Both the position numbers and the translations under genes were made by a program. A model generated the notes under the pieces. The model ran no database searches, had not been told where the DNA came from, and saw nothing but the letters and a program-made list of their open reading frames with translations. This document shows positions 23,212 to 39,953 of a stretch of DNA of 64,000 nt, piece after piece. The first letter of the stretch is position 1. Each line of letters begins with the position of its first letter. The DNA lies in contig NC_019867.2 of assembly GCF_002234675.1 (NCBI RefSeq), positions 18,260,184 through 18,324,183 of the forward strand, in the 5' to 3' direction. This DNA is from Oryzias latipes. Taxonomy: Eukaryota > Chordata > Actinopteri > Beloniformes > Adrianichthyidae.

Positions 23212-24829
23212 TTAAGCACTGAAGTACCAGCAGCAGTGACCCTGTTGGTACTGAAGCACAGCAGCACACTAATCTTATAAACAATGCCACAGGCTGACAT
23301 GTGTTCACACACTGTGAATCAGAGGAAAATCTTTTGTTTTGTTGTATTTTGCTGCTGCATTTTTATTTTTTATTTTTTAAGGCTGTAAAAAAACATCCAG
23401 TGCAGTTCAGGGGTGAGATCTAAGTCCAGGGGGAATTGACTAGTTGGATCCTTTGACTGTTGTACGTTTGTTTTTGTGTTTTTTTGGCGTATGCGAGGCC
23501 TGTCCATGACTGAATGTCGGCACACTGCATCCCTGTGATTCCTGCTTTTGCAAACAGATTTTGGACCCCTATAGGTCCAGGGAAAAGTATACATTCAGGG
23601 GGAAACTTGTCTCTTACCTGCAGTATTTGCTTGTCAGCCCTACCATGAAAGCGCCATTTCAGCAGGTTTTCAGTGAGACTGTGATGTTTACATTTTAAGA
23701 TCACAATTGTTATGTGTGTGTGTTTTTGTTGTTTTTATGGTATTGAAATGCTCTGATGGACTGATTGTTCTTTTGTATCATTTGCCAAAAAAAAATCCCG
23801 GCTGCTTTAAATTCTGGCATTACCACTATATATTTTGAGGGCTGACATTCTGCAAAAAGCACAAGTGTCACAAACTTGATGTCAACTCATATCTATTCTT
23901 GCTCATTTTCACGTCTTACAGGAAAAGTGAATGGAAATGAACTGATCGTATTTAATGGCATCTCATGATGTCTGTCTTTAATAATGGCTTAACCTCTTGT
24001 GATCAAATACTGGTTTAACTACTTCTATACATTTGTAATAATCCTTCAAGTCCTTCAGGACATGAGATGTCCTGGAGCATAATAATAAATCATATACGGT
24101 GTTTGTATCTAAATGTGTCTCTTCACAATATCAGCCGGTTTCTAAAATGATGTTAACCTCCTGTTGAGTGTTGGTCTCTCAGGGTTTAATAAAACACTTT
24201 TGTGACCCCTCTTTCTGTTTTTTACGCAGCTTTTGATAAATGTTCCTGTTAATACAGAGTTGTTTTAAGCTTTAGTGGTACTTTTTCCCCTCCTTATAGC
24301 TTAGATACATTTTTATTTTATAGACCTGTTTCAGGTATTCATAACCTGTGTTACAATAAACAGAGCTGCTAGTTTCTATTTAAAAAAATTAAAGCTAACA
24401 ATTAACATTTTTGTGCATTTTGCCACATTGTATCATCTTCATGTATTGATTTGAGGCTCTGAAAGAAACTACAAAGACTCTTAGGAAAACTTATTGCCTT
24501 GATCCGTTTTGAAATGGTCTTAAAGAGAAATGATGACCAAACATTAATCCCAGACTATTTTCATCAGATATTAAAGCAGAAAAGTGTACTCAGACTTTGT
24601 CACTTTGTGAAAGTATGAAAAGTAAACATGAAATTTAAAAAAATAAAATAAAACTTGATTGCTATTTACACAAAGTATACACTTTAAGATGTCTAAAAAT
24701 AAAGTCACACTGGGATAAAAGTTTTTTCTAATAAAATTAGATTTGTTTATAGCCGAATGCACTTTTTTCCTTGTTGAAAATCAATTTTAAGAGTTTGGTG
24801 ATATGATTCAGACTTTATTTACAGGAGGA

Positions 24830-24920
24830 AAGGGAGGGGTACGGTCCCCGGCTGGACCCTGCGCTTGCGCACTTCACAGTCTGTCTGCGTGTCATGTTAA
24901 ACGTTAGAAGTGTAGACAAC
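24830..24920 (+). promoter_or_regulatory. bnip3l proximal promoter / 5' UTR
   Basis: A CpG-richer stretch containing TGCGCTTGCGCA at 24860-24871, one base from the NRF1 core. An upstream in-frame ATG at 24894 would add nine residues to BNIP3L. Confidence 0.5.
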
Positions 24921-27775
24921 ATGTCCACCGTTGCAGCTCCCGAAAACAATAACGAGGAGCCTGGGCTTCAAGGTACGTTTCTTCTCTTACCACTTCACAC
25001 TTCCCGCAAAAGCCGTGCGACATTTTTTGGAGCGCCAGCACTGCTGAACGTTTAAAATGCGCTGGGGATGTTATTGTGGAAGTTGCACCGCGGATGGAAT
25101 TTCCTCGTTCTCTGGGCGTGGCGGAGCATGATGTTGTTTTACGTCAGTGAGATGTTAGCCAATTATATTTTGTTTGTATTTGATTGACACTCAAGTCAAC
25201 CAATCACGCTCAACGGTCTGAAAGAGGTGGGCTTTGATCAACATGAAAACAAGTTTAACACAAAGGAAACAATAACGTTACCCCCCCCCCCTTTTTTGTA
25301 AGTGATTCTCAGTAATAATAAAAACATTTAAAATTGGTTTAGGATTTAAATGCATTGATTTTAAAGTAACTGTCTTTTAAAAACTCTACGTTTGGATGTG
25401 TCCCAAGGTGCATTGGGGCAAACGAATGCATAAACACATTTAAGGCAATACTTTGCGTTTAAAAATGGTTTTATACAGTGTGTCGGGTTTATAATGTAGA
25501 TTTAAATACTATATATATAGAGATTCGACTGTAACAAAGCTGTAATGTCGTCGAGGCAACCCGTACGTCACAGTTATGTAACGAGGGCAATGATAAACCA
25601 AATGTGCCCCTAAATATCAATATTTCTCGTCATACTTTTATTTGGTTTATATTTTTGGCTCACACACCCGCAGATCCCAAATAATTTGCTCAATTGTGGT
25701 TTATGGGGCAGTGGCACAAAGAAAGGCATGCCATCATGGTTGCACCAGACTCGGGAGGTGGGGCGGGCATGAATGCTCATCGTTGGGCAATGTGGGTCAC
25801 ATGTTTTTGTGTGTTTCTGTGAAAAGTAGTTGTTTTGCTTGCATTCAAACACTGCAAACCCAAGTTAATTTCCTTCATCTTTGTGTTTATTTAGGCTCCT
25901 GGGTAGAGTTGGAGCTGAATGGTAACACAGGGGTCCAGGGTGAGCCAATCAGCTTATCACTAACACCTGCCGCAGATCAAATAAATGCCAACTCGAGCAT
26001 AAACCAAAGTCTCCAGACTTTGGAAGTAGCTGAAAGTGCTGAAAGCTTGATTGGAGGACTAGAGCATGTGCCATCCTCCTCATCTATTCATAATGGAGAC
26101 ATGGAGAAGATTCTCTTGGACGCTCAGCACGAGTCCAGCCCAAGTAGCTCTTCCTGTGATAGGTAAGAAGTAACACAGAGTGCTTTAAAACATTTTTTCC
26201 TAAACTTTAAACAAATGGTGATTACTTATTGTAATTACATTGTCCTAATATGCTGGCACAGTCCTCACAGACCTCCAAGTCCAGAGCGTGATGATGAACA
26301 GATAACATTTGATGTGGAAATGTCCAGTCTAAGAGGGAGTCAGGTAAATGCAACAAATCTATCAACGGTCAAACTTTGAAATGCATCCAGTTAGGATCAA
26401 TCTTTACTTTAACATTGCAACATTGATTAATTGGAGTTGAAAATGAGTTTTTCATAACCAAACAAAATAAGTTTGGGATTGGAAATTTAACAAATAAATC
26501 AATAATTATTACAATTGTGTTCAAATCAAATCTAATTGTGAAGTTGTGAATTGAAATGGAATTATTTCTGAAGTTGGCCCCAGTATTTTTGTTTTCTCAG
26601 CTGTATTTGCATTTATATTTTTCTAGTCAGAGGAAGACATTACAGAGAAGGAAAGAGAGGACGACATTTTGATGAACAGAGAAGTAGACTGGGTCACTGA
26701 TTGGTCCAGCAGACCAGAAAATGTTCCACCAAAGTAAGTTTATCTTTCCCTTTCTGAATATTCGACTCTCTGGTGTTTCGGTTAATCCTCTTGGGGTTAT
26801 TCTTCTCAGGGAGTTTCACTTCAGGCATCCCCGTCGCTCAGTATCTCTGAGTATGAGAAAGAGTGGAGTGATGAAGAGAGGTGGCATCTTTTCCTCTGAA
26901 TTCCTCAAAGTTTTCATCCCTTCCTTGCTAATCTCCCACATCTTGGCTCTTGGGATTGGGTGAGTCAGAAATGTTGCAGTTTTGCCTTGAGGAATAACAT
27001 GCTAAGCTATGTACACACCACCCTCTGCAATATGCGTTCAATCGGCCACTTCCAGTGTCAAGTTTATATAAATGCGCGTAATAATGCGTTGTGAGCACTG
27101 ACCAACTCTGTTGTCCACGTGTAGCTATGCAAGTTTGGTAGCGATGTATAGGTTTGGCTTACCTGATGAATCAAGACACGGCGACGAGCCTGACAACGTC
27201 TGCATTTGTTTTCAAATACAGATGAACCAAGGTTTTACATGATGGTAATCCATATCCACCATTTGCAATGTTGCTGGCAATGAACCAAACCCTTTCACTT
27301 TCGTGCCCAAATCGTGAGATTTTGCACCAAGCCGTTTCCAACTGTAGGTGGGCTAGTAAACAGTAAAAAAGAAGCCCCTCCCTGCTTGTCCATTGAGAAG
27401 ACCATGGGCTAGACACATGTTCAAGAACGTGTGTCAAATAGCTTCAGATTTTTTTTTGTCATCATGCATACATGCTTTTAGTTTGATTGAAAGTCCTCTG
27501 CAGACTCTGAACTTTAAAAAAGTATCTTTTTCTGATGTATGTGAATTAGAAAGCATTAAAACTGATGTTGCATTGTAAAGTTTTAGGAAGAAAAACATAC
27601 CCCCCCCCCCCCCCCCCCACAGTTTTACCAGCACCTCTTTACGTCTGTCATTTTAAATTCAAATAATTCCCTTTCTTTCAGCTGTTAACATTTTACAGAT
27701 TTTATATCTTTTGTTTTTACCTCCAGAGTCTACATTGGGAAGAGAATCGCCACAGCTTCCACCAGCTCCTACTGA
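24921..27775 (+). CDS. bnip3l: BNIP3L/NIX mitophagy receptor
   Basis: Six exons: 24921-24972, 25895-26162, 26262-26343, 26627-26733, 26810-26959 and 27727-27775 (235 aa; human has 219). Visible features in order are a GSWVEL LC3-interacting motif near residue 19, the signature [20 protein letters not shown], then LLDAQHES, the BH3-like region [40 protein letters not shown] and a C-terminal anchor [20 protein letters not shown] with the His and AxxxGxxxG dimer motif. The [12 protein letters not shown] and EFHFRHP segments separate it from BNIP3. It is an outer mitochondrial membrane receptor that recruits Atg8 proteins to remove mitochondria. Exon 2 has a longer Ser/Asn-rich spacer after the LIR than in mammals. 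The start at 24921 gives the usual MS opening. Confidence 0.95.
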
Positions 27776-28786
27776 ATAGAAAATGAAGCATCTCCTCATG
27801 TCTTCAAGTCCTTTAACCCATGCTCCTGTAGTCAAGCTATCTTTCCTATCCAATCAGCATTAACAGGTGCCACATTTTAGATGTACTCATATTAGTTATG
27901 GACTTTCACTCCATTGGATTTTGACGCTAGGGGCCATATTGTTGTAAACTGGCTTAAATCTAGTTTTAAAAACAGACACTTCTATGTTGTCTGATGGCTT
28001 CAAGTTCCCTTTGCTTGATGTAAAACATCACGTCAACAAGTATGTGTTCTATTTTCCCCAAAGCTTTTCTTTTGTTGTCCTAAATGCCAGACAGGATAAA
28101 CCATTTAATAGCACTATACCAAATTGGGTTTGGGAACAGACTCACATTTTGAGCTAAACACTTTTGCCCATTGACTTAGAGGTTGAGCGGCGCTGCACGC
28201 TGGGTTTAGCTTTTAAAGTTTGCACATTTTTAAGAATTGAAGTCTGATCTTGTTGCTGTTGACAGCAGCTTTGTCTTCTCGAGGGTCAACAGGCTGATTG
28301 AACCATCTGGCATGTAGCTTGACAATTTTACTATGAAGTAGTTGGACTGTTTTATGATAGTGGAAGGCAATATACCAGACTATATGCTATTTTAAAGAAT
28401 TTTTTGCCTACATATCTTTAACACAGCGGTAGCAAAGTGCCAAATTTATATCTTTCACCTTTGCACATTGGTGATTTGAGTTAGGCTTTTTTTTCTTATA
28501 TGTTTAGATATTTTAAAATGTAGTTGTGTGTAATCTAAGCTGTGATCTGCCCTGATTAACACTTGTCCACATTGTATATTTTCTGTAAGAGCAGATATTA
28601 ATGTTTGTTTTATCTGATGCATTGTGGCAGTGTTAAGTGTATTTCCTTGTTGCTCAACTGCTAAAGTTTAAATAGCGGACACCAACACAGCAGAAGGGGG
28701 TATTTGCAGGGCATCCTTGAAGAGTGTTATCCGACTTAAATGTAGATTTCAGTGTATAATAAATTCACTTTGTGTGACCGAATAAA
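27776..28786 (+). other. bnip3l 3' UTR with poly(A) signals
   Basis: AT-rich non-coding sequence after the stop, with AATAAA at 28758-28763 and 28781-28786 as candidate poly(A) signals. A later AATAAA near 29085 is possible. No open frame of interest. Confidence 0.55.
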
Positions 28787-28799
28787 ATGATGTATAGTA

Positions 28800-30170
28800 T
28801 CAATAAAACATCCAGCTAGAGGATCAAAATCATTTCCTGAGGAAAGTGCATGCATTTCTGAATGTGGATCTTGACACCATGGATCCTCTAGAAGTGTTTG
28901 TAAGCTGATGGTGTCATAACATAGTGAAAAAAGTATCTGCTATTGTGTAAATTATTGGCTGGAAATCACTTCACCAGGATTTAATGCATGATGCAAATGA
29001 TGATAACTCATAATGTGTACATGTGGTCCTTGCAGGCTTATGTACAGTTGACTGGTGTGCAATACAGAGTGTTTTGGAATTTGAATAAAGTTTGTACTGT
29101 ATACAGTGGCTTTTGTTTAAAAACAGATATTGGTATAATTGCTTTAAACCTCATGACTTGTGCATATTACATATATCAAAAGTTATCTTAAACATTTAAA
29201 TGACATTTGGTTAAAATATTACATTTCTATCTAGGTATCCTCTAAACCTGGTTTCTCTTTTTTTGGGGGGTGGGGGTAAGTTTATTTATTCACATATAAA
29301 ATTTGTATTTAATACATGTGGGCAGCAAGGTATTTTTTTTAAAAATGATTACCGTACACAGAATAGTGCAAAAGTTGGTGAATACTACGGCTTTAAAGCA
29401 TGTAACTAACGGAATTGGTGAAAAAGCACAAACTCTTGATGAATATAGAAGGACATTGTTTAAATGGATGGTGCCTTGTTTGAAGGTGATCTTGTTTAGG
29501 CTACATAGAAATAAAATATAATTTTATTAATTTGAATTAGACTTAAAACCAGTTTAGATTTTCATTTTAGGATTTAAAGGCTTCACTAAAAGTATTGTTA
29601 AAACCAGTGAGAAATGAGAGCAGCATAGTTTTGTTTAATGACGAATTGGTAGCAAATTAGCAGGAGGGAAAAACACTAAAAAATAACATAACCCCTGAAG
29701 AACTGGTGCTGGCATGTAAGGTGTATGCAAAAACATATTTTAATTAAATGTAAGGATTCTTAAGCATTTTTACCTGTTTTACCATTGTTCTTTTTTTAAA
29801 TAGGAAATATAAATATATGTATTTTAATGTTGACTTTTAACTATTTTAATAGAACATATATACCAGGAGTTATCAGTAGATATAGTAATAGCACACTGAA
29901 TTTTCTGTGTAAAATAAGTAAAGTGTAAATAAATGAATACATATATATATATTCTTTTCAGAATCACTCAATTCTGAAAAGAATATAAATTTATTTTCAG
30001 AATTGATTGATTATTGTTTACCAATTTCTAATTCAGGGCCTCCAGTATGCTCTTGATCGCAAAAAAGTTTGATAATAGGTCATCTATTACATTACTCCTA
30101 AACAGAAATATATGTAATATTTCATTAATAAAACTAATTTAAAAAAAGAAAAAGACATTTGCGCCCTTTT
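28800..30170. other. bnip3l-dpysl2 intergenic stretch
   Basis: AT-rich and gene-free. The only structures seen are a 10-bp inverted repeat CTAGAGGATC / GATCCTCTAG around 28815-28890 and a long hairpin at 29948-29987. In human the PNMA2 gene lies in this interval; nothing like it is present here. Confidence 0.6.
29948..29987. repeat. Perfect hairpin, 17-bp arms, 6-nt loop
   Basis: ATTCTTTTCAGAAT (29951-29964), loop CACTCA, then ATTCTGAAAAGAAT (29971-29984); three more AT pairs extend the stem. A further TTTTCAGAATTGA copy follows at once. It is preceded by an AT repeat, and could be a terminator-like fold or a slipped-strand product. Confidence 0.8.
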
Positions 30171-30563
30171 CCTCGCGCTATCGGAGCGCGTGAACAACCG
30201 CGTCCAATCAGTAAAGAAACATCTGAAGCCGAGCAAGGCGGGGCCAGTGCGCATGCGCCGTACCTCTTTGTGGCCCTTGTCTGAATTATGGTTGCCAGGG
30301 TTTAAGATACCTTCTGTAGTGCTAAATTAAAAGATAGTCCAATTTGATAAATGCACAACGTCTCATTTTACATAAGCTGTCATTCGTAGACGCGTATTAT
30401 CGGCTGATATTTGCGGACACAGGCACTGCTCTGCCTGGGCGTCGACTGGCCAGCAAGCACAGAGCATCCATTCATCCTTTATTGGCGTCTGAGCGTTTCT
30501 AATCAAGCTAGCTGTCGTTAGCTGAGAGGCGGCGGGGAGCAGCGCTAGAGAGGGAGCTTTAAA
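30170..30563 (+). promoter_or_regulatory. dpysl2 promoter and 5' UTR, with NRF1 site
   Basis: The CpG content rises sharply from 30170. It contains a perfect NRF1 palindrome TGCGCATGCGC at 30248-30258, a CCAAT box (TCCAATCA near 30203) and a GGCGGGG element. It leads to the start codon of the short (CRMP2B-type) isoform; the alternative long first exon was not recognised. Confidence 0.65.
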
Positions 30564-35502
<4,939 letters not shown>

Positions 35503-37406
35503 GTTACGTCCTCCAGGCCGTCGCAGAACCAGAACCCACAACTATCACTCACCATCCCCCACTCCAAAAACCCCACCCAGTCCAAATGTACTCCCACCCT
35601 ATTACCATGTCACCCGATGCAAGAAACAAGTCTAATTTCCTCTTTCAGTATTTTGAAACCATCATTTTTTTACCTTTTGCTTTGACTACATAGAAGGAAA
35701 TGGGTTCATGCATCTTGTTGGTAAACTCTGTTAGGCCAGAATTTTGAAAGGAACTTGCCAGAAAAGGAACTTATATGACTTTTTTCTTAATGTCACTGCG
35801 TTTTTATTGTTCTGCGGTTTAACATGAATCTCTTCAGATGAACCTCATTTGTTTTTCAATCTAGTAAAACCTGAGTTTCTTGATGCAAATAATTCTAATT
35901 TAACTCAGAAATGTTCTTATCCTGTTTATCAAAGATCAGATTGTAGAATACGATTCAGAACGGTTATTCATTTTTGATTTAAGGTTTTGCAGTATTATTC
36001 TTTTTTGTGTTCTTTGTTGAGCTCAGCAGGTCACTCAGGTCTTCCTGCTGATTATTTAAATCTTTTATTGAATTGATGTTTTTTTGTGTTGTGAAGTCGT
36101 CCCAAAACAGCCCTAATTGCACTGAAACAAATGGCGTTAAAAGGTTTAACTACAAATTTGATGTTTCCTTGAACGTGTTGGGAGGGGGGAGGGGGGGGTA
36201 ATTGGGAAAAACAAACCCCGTTTTTTTCTGTTTTTGATTGTTTTAAAACTTTTTCTTTACCTGTTTTTTCTGTTTTCCCCGTTTTTTTTTCATTTTTTCA
36301 TGTTTTTTTTCCAGTTTTCCCCCAGTTTTTCCCCACTTTTTTTTCTTTTTTTTTGACCGGTTTATCCCCCTATTTTCTTACAGTTTTTCTTCCTGCTTTT
36401 TCCTTGTCTTTCCCTATTTCTTCCCCCGTTTTTTCTTGTTCTTTCTCCCTCTGTTTTTTTGCCAGTTTTTTTTGGTCGGATGTTTTCCGCCTTGTTGGCT
36501 TGTCGGAGCAACAAACTTCCAGTAAACAGGCCGACGTTCTGAACAACAGTTGAACTTTGTGAAGAATTTGGAGAGGCTTTGCTGTTGACCTTTGCTGCTC
36601 CTGGTGTTATTTGAGCATTGCTGCATGTGAACAGAGGATGTCCGTCCACATCCGGGCAGCTGCCCTGTCAGCTTTGTAAAGGCATCAGCCACGGTAGAGA
36701 AACCATTCGCCCTCTTTATACAGAAATTGTTTTGCACCTTTATCAATCCAAATGATATACATGTACGTGAGCTTGCAGCTTTCTCGTATCGGTTGTGTGT
36801 TTTAATAGGTTTGTAACCACTTGCTACCCTGTTTTGTAAGATATTGACAGCACACTGTATCTATGAAGGCTCTGACAAAGGGAAAGAGAGGATCTTTGAG
36901 ACCTGATGAAATGTATGTATATGAAAGCTTCCACAGTATGCCGCTGATGTGTCTGCTGTTCTTGGTGTTTGTGAATGAAGTCACAGATGATGTATATTCC
37001 CCCCCCCCCACCCCGTGGCCAGCATCAAACACAAGATTCACCCTATGTAGTAACTGTGAAATGAAACTGTTAAAGGGTTGCCAGTCATGCAGGAACTGCA
37101 TAACCTTACACTAAAACTGGCTTATTTTGTCTTCTTTGCCTTGTTAAGTGTAGATTTTGTATGCAAAGCTATGATGTGAAGTGATTTCTATTTGAGGGAC
37201 ATTCTTGGAAGTTGTATCGAGTTGTAATGTTGAACACTGTCGTTTTCCCTCTTCCACTTTTCGAGACGCCGTTCATGTCTGTTTGGTTGGACACCACATT
37301 GGGGAGGGGGCGGGGTCATCGATCTTGTCAGAATTTGATCTGTGTGTTGATGTAAGTGGATTAAAGCAATTTAAAAAAAAACTGAATTCTTTATTTGAAA
37401 AATAAA
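35503..37406 (+). other. dpysl2 3' UTR
   Basis: Gene-free. It contains a T/C-rich tract (about 36190-36475) and ends near an AATAAA at 37401-37406, the most likely poly(A) signal. The minus-strand frames over the T/C tract are Lys/Arg-rich artefacts. Confidence 0.6.
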
Positions 37407-37469
37407 AGTGATCATCCTTTAACGTAAGAAAAGGATATTTAACTACATAACTCTACAAACACCGCTACG

Positions 37470-37640
37470 TTAAAGTCCCCACTCCGATCATCTCTTGATC
37501 TATTGTAAAAGTGTTCCCAGTGGTCTCTTAATTGCAATTATGCGCTTTTTAGGCAAAATCAAAAAATCATTGTCATTTTTTAGGACATAGTTTCTGCAGA
37601 GCAGCAATAGTTTAATAGAAATCTACCTCTGACTAAATGA
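37470..37640 (+). mobile_element. MITE family 'TTTAAAGACCCACTCC', copy D (left part only)
   Basis: TTAAAGTCCCCACTCCGATC, the GATCTATTGTAAAAGTGTTC block and TAGGACATAGTTTCTGCAGA match copies C and E in order; the right half, including the coding remnant, is absent. Confidence 0.7.
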
Positions 37641-37649
37641 TGTAAATAG

Positions 37650-39953
37650 AGGTTGGCCATAGCAGTTATGTTTCTAAATTTGTTTCTACACGTATTTAAT
37701 ATATTTTTACACTGTGAAAATGTATTTAAAAAAAACTCCTTTACTTTTTAAGAAATGCATTGAATTCCATTGCCAGTAGATGAACTGCAGACGGACTGGC
37801 TCTGGCTCTGTGTGTTTGTGCACCAAACCTGTTGTGTTTGACTGCATCTTCACAGTGGGTTAAGTAAATGAAGGGAGACACTAGGTGGAGATGCAGAGCC
37901 TTGACTCAGAGTCTCTGCATGAGAGCGACTCTTTGATATTCCAGCTCCTTTAATGCTTCACTCACCAGTAAGCTGTCTGTAAAGTAATAGGAAAAAAAAA
38001 CATCAAGTATGCCACACAGAGCGTGCACACACCAATGAAGTTATAAATTAGTTTAATAGAAGGGCCTTAGCTTACTGATAGTTCTCCGATTAGTAACAGA
38101 CATGATGAGTGCACTGATGCACCCACAGAGAGGAATTTTGCCATGTGGGCATTTAAACCCATGAGAAAGAGAAGGGAAAAAGGTTCATTTTTGGGGGTTT
38201 TGCGATGTTAAAGCCTCCTGGGGTAAGTGTGCAAACATGAGTCACCCGCAGCACTTGCAAAGCTTTCAGTCCACTGGAACCTAGAGACTGCTATTATAGG
38301 ATCACACTCCCTCCCATAATTGATCCGTCATGACACACAGTGTCCTTCGCGTTAATAGACTGAGCTTCAAAAATCTACCTCAAAGAATGACTTCAAATCT
38401 AAGTCGCTGAAGAGAACAAGTGCAGCGTAAAGACAATCAGTAAATAAAGAGCATGTTGGATACACAAGAATCCACCCCTGCACCGGAGCAGGGAGGGGCC
38501 GCATGAGACACAGAGATGCTCGTGCTCTGCTCTCCGTTCTCCAGCTGAATGTGACGAAAGCTCCAGATCTAGTTATGGTATTCATTACAGTCCGTTTGGA
38601 AGATCATATATCTTTACAAAGCCGTGCACGGAGGGATTTTTTAGCTGAGGTTTTGTTCATGACCACAGCACTTTCTAAAATTACAGATAATACAGCAAGA
38701 GATCAATTAGGTCATCAGTACCATCTGTAAAATATTGCCAGAGCAGGTTGCTCCTGTCCTAATGGCATCTGTGCGTAGATGATTTACAGCTTCACAGACA
38801 TGCCAGTCAATGACAACAGGGACACTCACAGGCACTCTGGCTGCCGTGCCGGCATCATCCCCAGTGGGAAAGCTGTCGACTCTACTTCTATGAGTGAACT
38901 TAACATTAACAACTGCATCTCTTTCCACCCACTCTCTGAGAGGGAGCGCATCTTGCTGCTACAGAGAGACTAGCCACGAGGAAATAAATCAATGAAGCTG
39001 GCAGCGGTTGTCTTCTCACCCTTTGATGCTTCTGCATAAACAGAGACACTTTGCGGTCCTGAACTCGCACTAAACACTCTGTTTCTCACTTTTGGATTTC
39101 ACTCGAATCTTTCACTAAAAAAGCACCCACGCTGAAGCTTGGTGAAGACCTCGACGTGGATATTGAAAGACCAAAAAAGACACACAAAAAATGCAGAAAC
39201 AAAAAAGAGGCCCAGACTGAGAGAAGAATGTCGGAGGCTGCGTGAGACTTATCTTGACGTCTCTAAATCTGGTAGATTTTTTAAGAGGCTTGGGGTCGGT
39301 GAGGATTGAGGCCAGCAACCACAGGGTCAGTTAAAATTCCACAGTAGTATATTAGGAGATGCATCTGGCGTTGCTCAGAGGTACATGCAATTGTGGGAAT
39401 GTGGGTAGCTGCACGACCAGTTCTGATAGGGAGTGCACTCACTGAATCCTCCCACTGAAACGAATAAGGCAAAGGAAGAACCACACCAATAATGTCCCCC
39501 AAACGTTTTTTTTTCTTGGGAATATACCATACAAATGTATTGTAAGCAGCACAGAAGAATGCAGGGTGTCCTGGGTTTTACATTCACAAAATAGGAACGT
39601 CTCATTGCAATCTTTAGAGTCAACAAATCAGCGATTTGTGCGATCATACAATAAATAAAAACCTTTATACACGTAAATCAGTTTATACATTGTGAAAAAT
39701 GTAAACATTTAATTTTTTTAGTCTGAGTTGTGTGCACCACAAAGGAGAACTTTTACTTTTTGTTGCACTTCAGAAAATCTGAACAAAAACTGCATTAACA
39801 CCTAATATTTTGCAGCTTTATTCAGCTCCACAGGATTGTAGCACAGCTCAAATATCTTTTAAAAAAGCCATGAATCCATCAGGGCAAAAATGAAACATAT
39901 TCTCATCGTTGACCTCCACAGAAGAGCCACTCATGCTTGAATGATCAAAGTGG
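37650..39953. other. Intergenic / adra1a 3' flank
   Basis: No gene seen. The sequence is less AT-rich than the surrounding introns between about 38430 and 39060, which could mark conserved noncoding elements or the adra1a 3' UTR. I cannot test this without alignment. Confidence 0.4.

Larger units (their letters stand above)
20865..24360 (+). other. ppp2r2a 3' UTR and downstream region
   Basis: Non-coding. Candidate poly(A) signals AATAAA are at 24084-24089 and 24355-24360, the latter only about 560 bp before the bnip3l start. The actual 3' end is not resolved. The stretch contains two repeats (22750-22900 and 22999-23211) and otherwise nothing I can name. Confidence 0.5.

Noticed and set aside
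25642-26166. A 174-codon plus-strand frame covering bnip3l exon 2
   Set aside because: Only 25895-26162 matches BNIP3L; the N-terminal third is intron read in frame.
36362-36746. Lys/Arg-rich minus-strand frames in the dpysl2 3' UTR
   Set aside because: They arise from the T/C-rich tract; low complexity, no conserved domain.
39114-39330. A possible conserved exon in the adra1a 3' flank (composition shift)
   Set aside because: No open frame with splice sites and no recognisable protein; perhaps a noncoding element but unsupported.
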